A stretch of 64,000 nt of DNA. Source: Paenibacillus cymbidii (GTDB lineage Bacteria; Bacillota; Bacilli; Paenibacillales; NBRC-103111). The DNA lies in the NCBI RefSeq assembly GCF_004764705.1, contig NZ_SHLX01000024.1, positions 1-64,000 of the forward strand. Reading direction: 5' to 3'. Below are positions 1-8,037 of this stretch, in pieces; positions within the stretch are counted from its first letter, which is position 1, and each line of letters starts with the position of its first letter. Below the pieces are notes generated by a model that made no database searches, was not told the origin of the DNA, and worked only from the letters and a program-made list of their open reading frames with translations. The translations under genes were made by a program, and so were the position numbers.

Positions 1-131
1 GCAAGGGCGCGGCAGCGCAGGGGCGCCGGGCGCAGCAGGCGCGGCAGCGCCGCAAGGGCGCGGCAGCGCAGGGGCGCCGGGCGCAGCAGGCGCGGCAGCG
101 CCGCAGGGTCGCGGCAGCGCGGGGACGCGGC
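1..131 (+). repeat. 51-bp in-frame tandem repeat in dnaE
   Basis: Bases 1-51 and 52-102 are identical, and a diverged partial third copy follows (103 to about 131). The unit is 17 codons, so it keeps frame and encodes QGRGSAGAPGAAGAAAP twice. Shorter GCGCGGCAGCGC sub-repeats lie inside each unit. The array starts at the window edge, so more copies may lie upstream. Confidence 0.9.
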
Positions 132-358
132 AACAGCGGCTCTTCGTCAAAATTGCCGTAGGCCGCGAGCACGGCAATACGCTCGCCGGCTTGCAGGCGC
201 TGCTGCAGGAGCATACCGGCCCGCTGCCGGTTGTGCTGTTCTACGAGCACGACCAGCGCAGCCTGGCGCTTCCCGATCGTTACCGCGTGAAACCGTCTCC
301 CGACTTGCTTCAGGCGATCGAGACGTTGCTCGGCCCGCACACCGCCGTCATCAAATAA
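1..358 (+). CDS. dnaE: DNA polymerase III alpha subunit, C-terminal end (partial)
   Basis: This is the 3' end of a gene that starts before the window; codons begin at base 2 and the stop is TAA at 356-358. The last 73 or so residues (from RLFVKIAV to PHTAVIK) look like the C-terminal domain of Gram-positive DnaE, the replicative polymerase alpha subunit: a short beta-rich region with PVVLFYEHD and a final hydrophobic helix. Placement fits, because dnaE lies just upstream of accDA in Bacillus and Paenibacillus. The visible part before this domain is a Gly/Ala-rich 17-residue tandem repeat (see the repeat entry), not a usual feature of the enzyme. The catalytic domains are outside the window, so the assignment rests on the tail and on synteny. 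Confidence 0.7.
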   Translation, partial: QGRGSAGAPGAAGAAAPQGRGSAGAPGAAGAAAPQGRGSAGTRQQRLFVKIAVGREHGNTLAGLQALLQEHTGPLPVVLFYEHDQRSLALPDRYRVKPSPDLLQAIETLLGPHTAVIK

Positions 359-457
359 CGCGGCCGCGGAGAGCAGCCGATCGTCGGCGGCATCTAGGCT
401 TCCGGATCGCAAATGAAGCCCCCTGGGAGTATTCGATCCAAATGAGGACACCTTTAG

Positions 458-652
458 AAATAGGCCATGTTTTACGGGCTATTTCCTCAAAAATGAAGAC
501 CAACAACAAAATAGCCAGTGATTTCACTGGCTATTTTGTTGTTTCAGTCGATTTTGAGGCGATTTAGCCCAAATAACCAGTGATTTCACTGGCTATTTTC
601 GCCTCATAAAGAAAAATGGGGCGGATAAGCCATTATTTATTGCCTATTTTCG
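458..652. repeat. Dispersed palindromic repeat array, locus A
   Basis: Four palindromic modules with an AAATA(G/A)CC...GG(C/T)TATTT core. Module 1 is at 458-484. Module 2 is a perfect inverted repeat with 20-bp arms (502-521 and 524-543, AACAACAAAATAGCCAGTGA on the left) around TT. Module 3 (571-597) is nested in outer arms GAGGCGA (556-562) and TCGCCTC (599-605). Module 4 (about 622-652) resembles the reverse complement of the fourth hairpin in the copies at 16943 and 49799. This array therefore looks like a rearranged copy of the same family. Confidence 0.85.
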
Positions 653-1040
653 CGAGGGCGTAATAGCCAGCCCATTTGGAGCGGCAGAGGTACTAAGTAG
701 CATGCATATTGACCTTTCGCCGTCCACCGCAGTCAAGCCGCTCCTTTCACCGCCGCTTCCAACGCCCGCAGACCAAGCATCTCCGGCCGCCGCCCACTCG
801 ACGGTGAATTTGTTGCAGCCGCGGCAGCAAGCAGTCCGCATCGGCACATACACTTAACAGCTCCACCTATTCTCCAGGCCGCGTCTACCGCCAAACGAAG
901 CCATTGTCCCAACTAGCGACCGCTCTTCCGCCGCCGCCCGCCACCGTCACCGGCTAGCGACCGCTCTGCTCTTTCGTCGCCCCGCCTTCCGTCGCCCGAC
1001 CGCTTTTTTCGCCGCCCTGTCCGACTGGCCTATCCATTCC

Positions 1041-1070
1041 TTGCTCTAAAAAGAGAAGGTATGATATATT
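1041..1070 (+). promoter_or_regulatory. Candidate sigma-A promoter for the small gene
   Basis: TTGCTC at 1041-1046, an 18-bp spacer and TATATT at 1065-1070. It lies about 60 bases before the start codon. The only evidence is the match to the -35/-10 consensus. Confidence 0.45.
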
Positions 1071-1131
1071 TATTCCATTGCATTTAGGCGAATGGGCGTA
1101 GGATAGCAACGGTTGGGAGGGATTTTTGCGT

Positions 1132-1320
1132 ATGTGGACGGTGATCTATATTGCTCCGACGGCAAAAATAGCCGATCGTATCAAACTCAAGCTGACCGAA
1201 GAAGGGTTCTTGGTGCAGGTGAGAGCGATCAACCTGACCAACAACCAGTTTGAAATTTTGGTGCCGGAAGGCGAGCTCGAAGAAGTGCAGGAAGTGCTCA
1301 ATTCCATTTTACACCGATAA
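1132..1320 (+). CDS. Small conserved-looking protein of unknown function
   Basis: A 62-residue protein (MWTVIYIAPTAKIADRI...) with an alternating beta-alpha-beta-beta-alpha pattern that suggests a small ferredoxin-like or DUF2007-like fold. It has no catalytic motif, signal peptide or membrane segment. ATG at 1132 is preferred because GGGAGGG (1115-1121) lies 10 bases upstream; an in-frame TTG at 1126 is only 4 bases from it. The gene sits between dnaE and accD. The similarity to DUF2007 (putative signal-transducing) proteins is weak and no function can be given. Coding status is supported by the ribosome binding site, an upstream promoter candidate and a protein-like composition. Confidence 0.7.
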   Translation: MWTVIYIAPTAKIADRIKLKLTEEGFLVQVRAINLTNNQFEILVPEGELEEVQEVLNSILHR

Positions 1321-1756
1321 GAGGCAGTCCAAGATTAGCAGGGATACCTCCAGCGGGTCACCCGTATCTCGCGATAAAAACTGCCACTACATGCAGTCAT
1401 GCTGCTTCGATTTGCATCGACGGTTTTTCTCGTCGCGAAGCATCTCAATAAGTCTGCGCACATGCTTCCGAAGCGGCGTTTGCTCACGCGACCGCAATGC
1501 AAACGAATCTTGCGTTCACTCTTGAAGTCCGTTGCTCCAAGCGTTTTTGCTTGCAATAACTCGCTTCGGGAGAGCAAGCTTCGATTTTGCTAAAACTCCG
1601 TTACTCCTTCTGCGGGTTCTCGCAGCCTTCCTGGATGCACAGGCGAGCAGTTCGCCGCAGGCGAACGACCGGTTCCGGTGCTGAAAGCCGTCTTTTTGAA
1701 CACGCATTGCTGCGCGGACGGACCTGGAGAAAATAACGCCTTGTGAGGTGTAAGCC
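1321..1756. other. Intergenic region before accD
   Basis: About 436 bases without a supported gene. I looked for a FapR operator, a T-box and a terminator-antiterminator pair and saw none. The only functional signal is GAGGTG at 1745-1750, the accD ribosome binding site. The short open frames on both strands have poor start contexts. Confidence 0.5.
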
Positions 1757-2617
1757 GTGCTTTTTCAGAAAAAGCGGAAGTATGCCACGATCCCCTCGGA
1801 AACAACGAAGCGCGACATTCCCGAAGGGCTGATGAACAAATGCACGAAGTGCGGAGCGATTCTGTACAGCAAGGATCTCGAAAAAAATTTGAAAGTGTGC
1901 GCTTCGTGCGGCTATCATTTTATCATAGGTCCCGATGAACGGATCGCGTATACGCTCGATGAAGGACGGCTGTTCGAATACGACGAAGATATGGTGACGG
2001 ACAACCCGCTGCAGTTCCCCGAATACGAACAAGCCATCGCCAAAGAAATCGCCAAAACGAACCATCGGGAAGCGATCGTCACCGGCGAAGGCACGATCGG
2101 CGGTTTCCCGGTTGTCGTCGGCATCATGAATTTCAAATTTTACGGCGGTTCGATGGGCAGTGTCGTCGGCGAAAAAATCGCCCGCGCCATCGAAGCGGCG
2201 ATCCAGAAGCAGTATCCGTTTATTTTGTTCTCGACCTCGGGCGGGGCGCGGATGCAGGAAGGCATCCTGTCGCTCATGCAAATGGCCAAAACAAGCGCCA
2301 TGCTGAACAAGCTGCACGAGCAGGGCGGTTTATATATTTCGGTGCTGACCGATCCTACATATGGCGGCGTGTCGGCCAGCTTTTCCATGCTTGGCGACTT
2401 GATTCTGGCGGAACCGGGGGCACGATTCGGATTCGCGGGGCCGCGCGTCGTCGAACAAACGATTCGTCAAAAGGTGGACGCCGTGCAAACGGCCGAACAC
2501 AAGCTGAAGAACGGACAGGTCGACAAGGTCGTACACCGCAAGGAACTGCGCCCGCTCTTGACCAAACTGCTCGAGATGCACACCGGGGGAGGTAGCGGCA
2601 CATGGCGGGCGAACTGA
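1757..2617 (+). CDS. accD: Acetyl-CoA carboxylase carboxyltransferase, beta subunit
   Basis: AccD, with AccA, transfers the carboxyl group from carboxybiotin to acetyl-CoA to make malonyl-CoA, the first step of fatty acid synthesis. The 286-residue protein has the N-terminal zinc ribbon expected for bacterial AccD (C29, C32, C48, C51) followed by a crotonase-like fold with FSTSGGARMQEG and the glycine-rich region PTYGGVSASF. The start is GTG at 1757, with GAGGTG six bases upstream. It overlaps accA by 16 bases, so the two subunits are probably translationally coupled and made in equal amounts. Length is normal for the family. Confidence 0.96.
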   Translation: MLFQKKRKYATIPSETTKRDIPEGLMNKCTKCGAILYSKDLEKNLKVCASCGYHFIIGPDERIAYTLDEGRLFEYDEDMVTDNPLQFPEYEQAIAKEIAKTNHREAIVTGEGTIGGFPVVVGIMNFKFYGGSMGSVVGEKIARAIEAAIQKQYPFILFSTSGGARMQEGILSLMQMAKTSAMLNKLHEQGGLYISVLTDPTYGGVSASFSMLGDLILAEPGARFGFAGPRVVEQTIRQKVDAVQTAEHKLKNGQVDKVVHRKELRPLLTKLLEMHTGGGSGTWRAN

Positions 2618-3576
2618 ATTTTGAACAGCCGTTAACCGAGCTCAAAGCCAAGATCGACCAACTGCGGCGGTTCAGCGTCGACAACCGGATGGATTTTTCC
2701 GAGGAAATCGCCCGTCTGGAAGCAAAATATGCCGAGCTGGAGAACGAACTGTACGGCTCGCTTACCGTGCACCAGAAGCTGCAAATCATCAAGGCGCCGA
2801 ACCGGCCGACGACTGTCGATTACGTCAGCCAGGTGTTTACCGATTTTATCGAGCTGCATGGCGACCGCACGTTTGCCGACGATTTGTCGGTCGTGGGCGG
2901 GCTCGCCAAGCTGAACGGCGTACCGGTTACGGTGATTGGCACGGAGAAGGGCAAGGATACGAAGGACAAGCTCGCCCGCAACTTCGGCATGCCGCATCCG
3001 GAAGGGTATCGCAAGGCGCTGCGGCTCATGCAGCAGGCGGACAAGTTCCGCCGGCCGATCGTCACGTTCATCGACGTATCCGGCGCTTTCCCGGGCGTGG
3101 CGGCGGAAGAGCGCGGGCAATCGGAGGCGATCGCCCGCAATTTGCGCGAGATGGCCTCGTTCCGCGTGCCGATCGTGTGCGTCATTATCGGCGAAGGCGG
3201 CAGCGGCGGCGCGCTTGCGCTGGGCGTCGGCAATCGGGTGCTGATGCTCGAGCACGCGATCTATTCGGTCATTTCGCCCGAAGGAGCGGCGGCGATCATT
3301 TATAAAGACGCCTCGCGCGCGATGGAAACGGCGGAGAACATGAAGATCACCGCCGAACACATCAAGGCGCTCGGCGTCGCCGACGACATCGTGCCGGAGC
3401 CGCGAGGCGGCGCGCATCGCGACCCGGCGAAACAAGCCGAACTTGTGCGCGAACGCGTCTGGGCGCATCTGCAGGAGCTGATGAAGCTGTCCGGAGACGA
3501 ACTCGTGGAGGATCGTTTCCGCAAATTCCGCTCGCTCGGCCAAGTCGGCTTCGCCAGTCCGGCCGGTCCGGCTTAG
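2602..3576 (+). CDS. accA: Acetyl-CoA carboxylase carboxyltransferase, alpha subunit
   Basis: AccA is the partner of AccD in the carboxyltransferase. The 324-residue sequence shows the typical N-terminal helical part (LNFEQPLTELKAKIDQLR), the GDRTFADD segment, and the glycine-rich oxyanion-hole region GEGGSGGALALGVGNRVLMLEHAIYSVI, split here by ordinary family variation. The ATG follows GGGGGAGG (2585-2592) inside accD. The C-terminus (ERVWAHLQEL onward) is somewhat extended, with a low-complexity SPAGPA tail. In B. subtilis the next gene is pfkA; here pyk follows directly after 126 bases. Confidence 0.96.
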   Translation: MAGELNFEQPLTELKAKIDQLRRFSVDNRMDFSEEIARLEAKYAELENELYGSLTVHQKLQIIKAPNRPTTVDYVSQVFTDFIELHGDRTFADDLSVVGGLAKLNGVPVTVIGTEKGKDTKDKLARNFGMPHPEGYRKALRLMQQADKFRRPIVTFIDVSGAFPGVAAEERGQSEAIARNLREMASFRVPIVCVIIGEGGSGGALALGVGNRVLMLEHAIYSVISPEGAAAIIYKDASRAMETAENMKITAEHIKALGVADDIVPEPRGGAHRDPAKQAELVRERVWAHLQELMKLSGDELVEDRFRKFRSLGQVGFASPAGPA

Positions 3577-3610
3577 GGCTTGTCTGGAAGCCCTTAATCC
3601 GTCCCTTACG

Positions 3611-3636
3611 CGCTTGCGGTCATTCGGCCGCAAGCG
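3611..3636 (+). terminator. GC-rich hairpin after accA
   Basis: Perfect 9-bp arms CGCTTGCGG (3611-3619) and CCGCAAGCG (3628-3636) around an 8-base loop. It is followed by TTGCAAGTTTTC rather than a clean T run. It may be a weak or attenuating terminator between accDA and pyk. A second small hairpin, GGGCTT...AAGCCC, lies at 3576-3593. Confidence 0.4.
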
Positions 3637-3702
3637 TTGCAAGTTTTCATTCCCATAGACGATATTCGGATAGGCTTGCCAATTCCCTAGGAGGACATAA
3701 CC

Positions 3703-5457
3703 ATGCGCAAAACCAAAATTGTCTGTACGATCGGCCCTTCCAGCGAATCGCCGGAAATGCTCAAAAAGTTGATTACCGCCGGACTGAACGTCGCGCGTCT
3801 GAACTTCTCGCACGGCGACTTCGAGGAGCACGGCAACCGCATTCGCAACATCCGCACCGCCTGCAGGGAACTGAACAAAACGGTGGCGATTCTGCTGGAC
3901 ACGAAAGGGCCGGAAATTCGCACCGGCAAACTTGCCGTCGAACCGATCGAACTGGTGCAGGACGAAACGATTACGCTGACCACGGAGGAAATTCTTGGCG
4001 ATGCCTCGCGCATTTCCGTATCGTACAGGGGGCTGCCGAATGACGTGCACGTCGGCTCGACGATTTTGATCGACGACGGGTTGATCGGCTTGTCCGTTAC
4101 GGCTGTGCGCGGCAGCGAAATCGACTGTCGCATCGTCAACGGCGGCCAAATCAAGAGCCGCAAAGGCGTCAACGTGCCGGGCGTGAAAATTTCGCTCCCG
4201 GGCATTACAGAGAAGGATGCGGCCGACATCGTATTCGGCGTCGAGCAGGGCGTCGATTTCATCGCCGCTTCGTTCGTGCGCAAGGCAAGCGACGTGCTCG
4301 AAATCCGCGAGCTGCTGGAGAAGCACAACGCTTCCCACATCCAGATCATCTCCAAAATCGAAAACCAGGAAGGCGTCGACAACCTCGACGAAATTTTGGA
4401 AGTGTCGGACGGACTGATGGTCGCGCGCGGCGACCTGGGCGTGGAAATCCCGGCCGAAGAAGTGCCGCTTGTGCAGAAGCGCATGATCAAAAAATGCAAT
4501 TACGCCGGCAAGCCGGTCATTACGGCAACGCAAATGCTCGATTCGATGCAGCGCAACCCGCGGCCGACGCGGGCGGAAGCGAGCGACGTGGCGAACGCCA
4601 TCTTCGACGGCACCGACGCGATCATGCTGTCCGGCGAAACGGCGGCGGGCAAATATCCGCTCGATTCGGTGCAGACGATGTCGCGCATCGCGGAGCGCGC
4701 CGAATCGGCGCTGGAGCACCGCGAAATCTACAACAAACAAACGCGCGAGCAGCAAACGACCGTCACCGAGGCGATCAGCCAGGCGGTGGCGAATTCGGCG
4801 CTCGAGCTGGAAGCGAAAGCGATCATTACGGCAACCGAAAGCGGCTTTACGGCGCGCATGGTGTCCAAATACCGGCCGAAAGCGCCGATTGTTGCGGTCA
4901 CGCCGAACGCGGATGTCGTGCGCCGGCTGTGCCTCATTTGGGGCGTCATTCCGATTCAAAGCGAAGAAGCGAAAACGACCGACGAAATGTTCGATCGTGC
5001 CGTCGATTGCGGCGTCAAGGAAGGGCTCGTCAAACTGGGCGATGTCGTCATCATTACGGCGGGCGTTCCGGTCGGCCGTTCCGGTTCGACGAACCTGATC
5101 AAGGTGCACCATGTCGGCGAAATGATCGCCAAAGGACAAGGCATCGGCTCGCAGAACGCAACCGGCAAAGTGGTTGTCGCCCGCACCCCGGAAGAAGCGG
5201 TGGCGAAAGTGGAGGAAGGTTCGATTCTTGTCGCGTATTCGACGGATCGGGAATATATGCCGGCAATCGAGAAGTGCTCCGCGATCATTACGGAAACGGG
5301 CGGCATCACGTCGCACGCGGCGGTCGTCTGTCTGAGCCTTGGCATCCCGGTCATCGTCGGCGTCGACAAAGCGCTGGAGCTGCTGCAGGACGGCATGGAA
5401 GTATCGGTGTACGCCGAAGTGGGCGTCATCTACTCCGGTCAGGCGAAGGTGCTTTAA
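3703..5457 (+). CDS. pyk: Pyruvate kinase with C-terminal PEP-utiliser domain
   Basis: Pyruvate kinase makes pyruvate and ATP from phosphoenolpyruvate and ADP, the last step of glycolysis. The 584-residue protein starts with the classic MRKTKIVCTIGPSSES, and has the substrate/metal region ISKIENQEG, the active-site signature around VARGDLGVEIPAEEVPLVQK, and MLSGETAAGKYP. Residues of about 475-584 form the extra PEP-utilising mobile domain found in Bacillus-type enzymes, with TSHAA around H538. AGGAGG (3689-3694) lies eight bases before the ATG, and a strong terminator follows. Normally pfkA lies just upstream; it is missing here. Confidence 0.97.
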   Translation: MRKTKIVCTIGPSSESPEMLKKLITAGLNVARLNFSHGDFEEHGNRIRNIRTACRELNKTVAILLDTKGPEIRTGKLAVEPIELVQDETITLTTEEILGDASRISVSYRGLPNDVHVGSTILIDDGLIGLSVTAVRGSEIDCRIVNGGQIKSRKGVNVPGVKISLPGITEKDAADIVFGVEQGVDFIAASFVRKASDVLEIRELLEKHNASHIQIISKIENQEGVDNLDEILEVSDGLMVARGDLGVEIPAEEVPLVQKRMIKKCNYAGKPVITATQMLDSMQRNPRPTRAEASDVANAIFDGTDAIMLSGETAAGKYPLDSVQTMSRIAERAESALEHREIYNKQTREQQTTVTEAISQAVANSALELEAKAIITATESGFTARMVSKYRPKAPIVAVTPNADVVRRLCLIWGVIPIQSEEAKTTDEMFDRAVDCGVKEGLVKLGDVVIITAGVPVGRSGSTNLIKVHHVGEMIAKGQGIGSQNATGKVVVARTPEEAVAKVEEGSILVAYSTDREYMPAIEKCSAIITETGGITSHAAVVCLSLGIPVIVGVDKALELLQDGMEVSVYAEVGVIYSGQAKVL

Positions 5458-5488
5458 CCGAGCCCGGGCGACAATGTGACAAATGAAA

Positions 5489-5525
5489 AAGGCTTTCCGC
5501 GAATGATACGCGGAAGGCCTTTTGT
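5489..5525 (+). terminator. Terminator after pyk
   Basis: Arms AAGGCTTTCCGCG (5489-5501) and CGCGGAAGGCCTT (5509-5521) with one G-T pair, preceded by an A run and followed by TTGTG. A good intrinsic terminator for pyk. It could also serve the convergent gene at 5560. Confidence 0.8.
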
Positions 5526-5559
5526 GCGTGGGGCGCAAGACTCCCGCCATTTACGGCGG

Positions 5560-6423
5560 TTACTCGTGCTCCGGTTTGTGGGCGAGCCAGTCCTCGAGCG
5601 TTGCTGTACGTTCCGGATGCTTGCCGCTGCGGGCGAGGAATCCGATCCCGTGCTGCGGCATCGGGTCCTGGTTCGTCGGCTGGTAGCGCAGGTCGACGCT
5701 CCAGCGCACTTCGTCCGACAGATTGGCCGTCGACATATGCAGGCAGCGGTCGTTGAACAGGATGGCGCTGCCCGCTTCGACCGGCAGGGCGACGGTCGGC
5801 GTGCGGCCGAGCTGGCTGTTGTGAAGCGCCGTATAGCCGGTGCCCGACACCGTTTCGCGATGCCATTTCAGCAGTCGCTTGTGCTGCGTGCGCGGTTTGA
5901 TGTGCAGGCAGCCGTTAAGCTCGTTCGCATCGACGAACGGAATCCACACGGTAATGACCGGATTGGCGTTGGCATCGGGCCAGTACGATTTGTCCTGATG
6001 CCACGGGACGGCGCCGGCGGCGATTTTCGGGATTTTGGGCCGCGTGTTGTAAACCGGATTCGCAAACAATTCGCCGCCGATCAGCGACTCGACCGCGTCC
6101 AATATTTTCGGATTGCTCATCAGGTGGAAATACCCCGGGAACCGGTCGCGCCAGCCGCGGCCGTATTTCAGAAAGTCCGCCGCCGTCAAGTCGCGGAACA
6201 GCTCGGCAAGCCGGTAGCGGAACGGCCGCTGCTCCAGCTTGTCTGCGACAAGCCCCGCTTCGAACAGCTCGCCGGCGATGATGTCGACTTTATGTTCCAT
6301 CGCTTCCCGCGCCGGCCGCAAATCTTCTTCCGTCAGCAGATGCGGCAGCACCACGTAACCTTCTTCATTATAGAAATCGATTTGTTCTTTGGTTAAACTT
6401 CCGCCTGTAGTTTGTACGGACAT
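5560..6423 (-). CDS. Phytanoyl-CoA dioxygenase (PhyH) family protein
   Basis: An Fe(II)/2-oxoglutarate-dependent oxygenase of 287 residues. The metal-binding HxD is in VPWHQDKSYW (H142, D144), a distal His lies in LHMSTANLS, and the Arg in RWSVDLRYQP probably binds 2-oxoglutarate. The start ATG at 6423 has AGGAGG nine bases upstream; an upstream in-frame ATG has no ribosome binding site. The gene is divergent from an AraC-family regulator at 6631, which suggests that regulator controls it. In Paenibacillaceae such genes often sit in carbohydrate or plant-polymer clusters, but the substrate cannot be read from the sequence. Confidence 0.85.
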   Translation of the reverse strand: MSVQTTGGSLTKEQIDFYNEEGYVVLPHLLTEEDLRPAREAMEHKVDIIAGELFEAGLVADKLEQRPFRYRLAELFRDLTAADFLKYGRGWRDRFPGYFHLMSNPKILDAVESLIGGELFANPVYNTRPKIPKIAAGAVPWHQDKSYWPDANANPVITVWIPFVDANELNGCLHIKPRTQHKRLLKWHRETVSGTGYTALHNSQLGRTPTVALPVEAGSAILFNDRCLHMSTANLSDEVRWSVDLRYQPTNQDPMPQHGIGFLARSGKHPERTATLEDWLAHKPEHE

Positions 6424-6532
6424 CGCCCTTAACCTCCTGTATATACGGGATTGATGCACTCATTGTAGCATCCGCTCGTTGCAGCAGTCTTTGGATGGAA
6501 GTTCGATCATTGATACAATCTTCCGGTCATTT

Positions 6533-6562
6533 TTCACTTGTTGGCGTTTCGTATGGTATAAT
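6533..6562 (+). promoter_or_regulatory. Candidate sigma-A promoter for the AraC regulator
   Basis: TTCACT (6533-6538), an 18-bp spacer and a perfect TATAAT (6557-6562), about 68 bases before the preferred start codon, in the divergent intergenic region. Confidence 0.6.
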
Positions 6563-6630
6563 GATGGCGGCCCAATGCGGTAATGGCATGGATTGGCGGC
6601 CGGAGAAGGAGACGGGAAGGGGAGACTGCT

Positions 6631-7488
6631 TTGGAAGGGCTGACGCAGATGACGCCGTCGATTCAGGTGGCGCATCACTATCGTTTCCCGTCCGATCGCA
6701 ATACGCATGAAGCGACGCGGGTCGGTTATTGTTACGCCTTCCACCTCGTTGACAGCGGCAAGGGGCGCATCTCGATTCCGGGCCGAACGTACGACGTGAA
6801 GAAGGGGGATTTGCTTTATTTCCCCCCGCGGCTGGCCCACTCCTTTTACACCGATCCTGTCCATCCGCTGTCGACCTACAACGTTTATTGCGAGCTATGG
6901 GGGGAGCCGCGATCCGTTCACCTGCCTACGCTCGTGTGGAACGAGGCGGAGTTCGATCCCGGTTTGCTCACGACCGTACGCACCGGAACCGCGCTGGATC
7001 AGATGCCGGTCTTCCTGCCGCTGCAGCGCGAGAGCAGCCTGAACGAACAATTCGCCCGCATCGTGCGCCGCCATCAGGCCAAAGACGACTATTCGCAAAC
7101 GATTGCAGCCAGCTTGCTGAAAGCGTTCATTCTCGAAGCGGTGGAAGCTTCCCGGATGGCCGAACCGATCGACTTCCGAATCAAGTCGATCGTCGAGCGA
7201 ATCGACAAGGAAGCGAACGCGGCGCAGCGCGGCGACAGCTGGCTTGCCGGCACCGGACTGCGCAAAACGCAGTTTCACGAGTTGTTCAAACAGGCGACGG
7301 GGATGTCGCCGAAGGCGTATTTGACGTACAACGTCATGAAACAGGCGGCGGCCGCACTGAGCGAAAGCAAACGTTCCGTCACGGAAATCGCGGAGGATCT
7401 CGGTTACTCGTCGATCCATCATTTTACGAAACAATTTACGGTCTATTTCGGATCTTCGCCGACTGCGTATCGCAGAAGGAGGAAATAG
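6631..7488 (+). CDS. AraC-family transcriptional regulator with cupin sensor
   Basis: About 285 residues. The N-terminal half is a cupin-like sensor domain (GKGRISIPGRTYDVKKGDLLYFPP, then a conserved His in RLAHSFY). The C-terminal 100 residues form two helix-turn-helix motifs of the AraC type, ending SSIHHFTKQFTVYFGSSPTAYRR. TTG at 6631 is preferred as start because AAGGGGAG (6616-6623) lies seven bases upstream; ATG at 6649 is the alternative, and an upstream ATG at 6583 has no ribosome binding site. It is divergent from the phyH-like gene and so a likely local regulator of it. The ligand is unknown. Confidence 0.85.
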   Translation: MEGLTQMTPSIQVAHHYRFPSDRNTHEATRVGYCYAFHLVDSGKGRISIPGRTYDVKKGDLLYFPPRLAHSFYTDPVHPLSTYNVYCELWGEPRSVHLPTLVWNEAEFDPGLLTTVRTGTALDQMPVFLPLQRESSLNEQFARIVRRHQAKDDYSQTIAASLLKAFILEAVEASRMAEPIDFRIKSIVERIDKEANAAQRGDSWLAGTGLRKTQFHELFKQATGMSPKAYLTYNVMKQAAAALSESKRSVTEIAEDLGYSSIHHFTKQFTVYFGSSPTAYRRRRK

Positions 7489-7559
7489 TTCGGCCCATGT
7501 TCGGAAAGATTACGCGGGAAGCCAACAATTCGCTGTGCGATGCGGAAGGGAGAGCGCCG

Positions 7560-8000
7560 ATGAATGGCAGCGCCTGGCATCGGCACGAGCTGCGCGTCCG
7601 GTACCAGGAAACGGACCGGATGGGCGTCGTGTACCATGCCAATTACTTGAACTGGTTCGAATGGGGGCGCACGGAGCTGATCCGCGATCTGGGAGTAGCC
7701 TATCGGGAGCTGGAGGAGACGGGGCTGCTGCTGCCGGTGCTCGAGGCGGAACTGAAATTCCGCCAGCCGGCGCGGTATGACGACCTTGTCGTCGTGGAAA
7801 CGCGGATTGTCGAATGCGGAACGGCGACGATCCGGTTTGAAAATGCGATCCGGCGGGCGGGAGAAGGCGGCGAACTGCTCGTTAGCGGCGGCACGAAGCA
7901 TGTCTGGCTGAACGCGGCGTGGAAGCCGGTGCGGCTGTCGCGGGAATCGCCTGCGCTCTACGAGCTGCTGCAGCGGCACTGCGGCCAAGACGGCGGGTGA
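7560..8000 (+). CDS. Acyl-CoA thioesterase, 4-hydroxybenzoyl-CoA (YbgC) hotdog family
   Basis: A 146-residue single hotdog-fold thioesterase. The signature YQETDRMGVVYHANYLNWFEWGR, cited here by its key residues D, G, H, N and Y, carries the catalytic Asp and the HxNY element of the YbgC/FcbC group. It should hydrolyse acyl-CoA thioesters; the natural substrate is not predictable. ATG at 7560 has GGAAGGGAG seven bases upstream; an in-frame ATG at 7498 would add 21 residues but lacks a well-spaced site. It follows the AraC gene by 71 bases. A GC-rich hairpin (7991-7998 with 8012-8019) overlaps its stop codon, between it and the convergent ytvI. Confidence 0.87.
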   Translation: MNGSAWHRHELRVRYQETDRMGVVYHANYLNWFEWGRTELIRDLGVAYRELEETGLLLPVLEAELKFRQPARYDDLVVVETRIVECGTATIRFENAIRRAGEGGELLVSGGTKHVWLNAAWKPVRLSRESPALYELLQRHCGQDGG

Positions 8001-8037
8001 AAAGCTTGCGGACCCGCCGGCCGCCGAAATGGCTGCG

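Larger units (their letters stand above)
359..1125. other. Long intergenic region after dnaE
   Basis: No convincing gene lies in these bases. They hold the palindromic array (458-652), a stray half module (AATAGCCAGCCC near 662-673), about 370 bases in which I see no feature, and the promoter candidate at 1041-1070. Short open frames here lack ribosome binding sites and recognisable sequence. Confidence 0.6.

Noticed and set aside
458..652. CRISPR array
   Set aside because: Units are palindromes of unequal length with irregular spacers that are themselves partly shared between loci, and no cas gene is present.
1321..1756. FapR operator or T-box before accD
   Set aside because: No TTAGTACC-type inverted repeat and no T-box or terminator-antiterminator elements could be read.
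2632..5550. 972-codon open frame on the minus strand
   Set aside because: It lies opposite accA and pyk, which are certain genes. Its translation is Arg/His/Asp-rich, the typical antisense of G+C-rich coding sequence, and has no domain.
7498..7559. Longer start for the thioesterase gene
   Set aside because: The upstream GGAGG is 16 bases from ATG 7498, too far, whereas ATG 7560 has a well-placed site and gives the normal family length.
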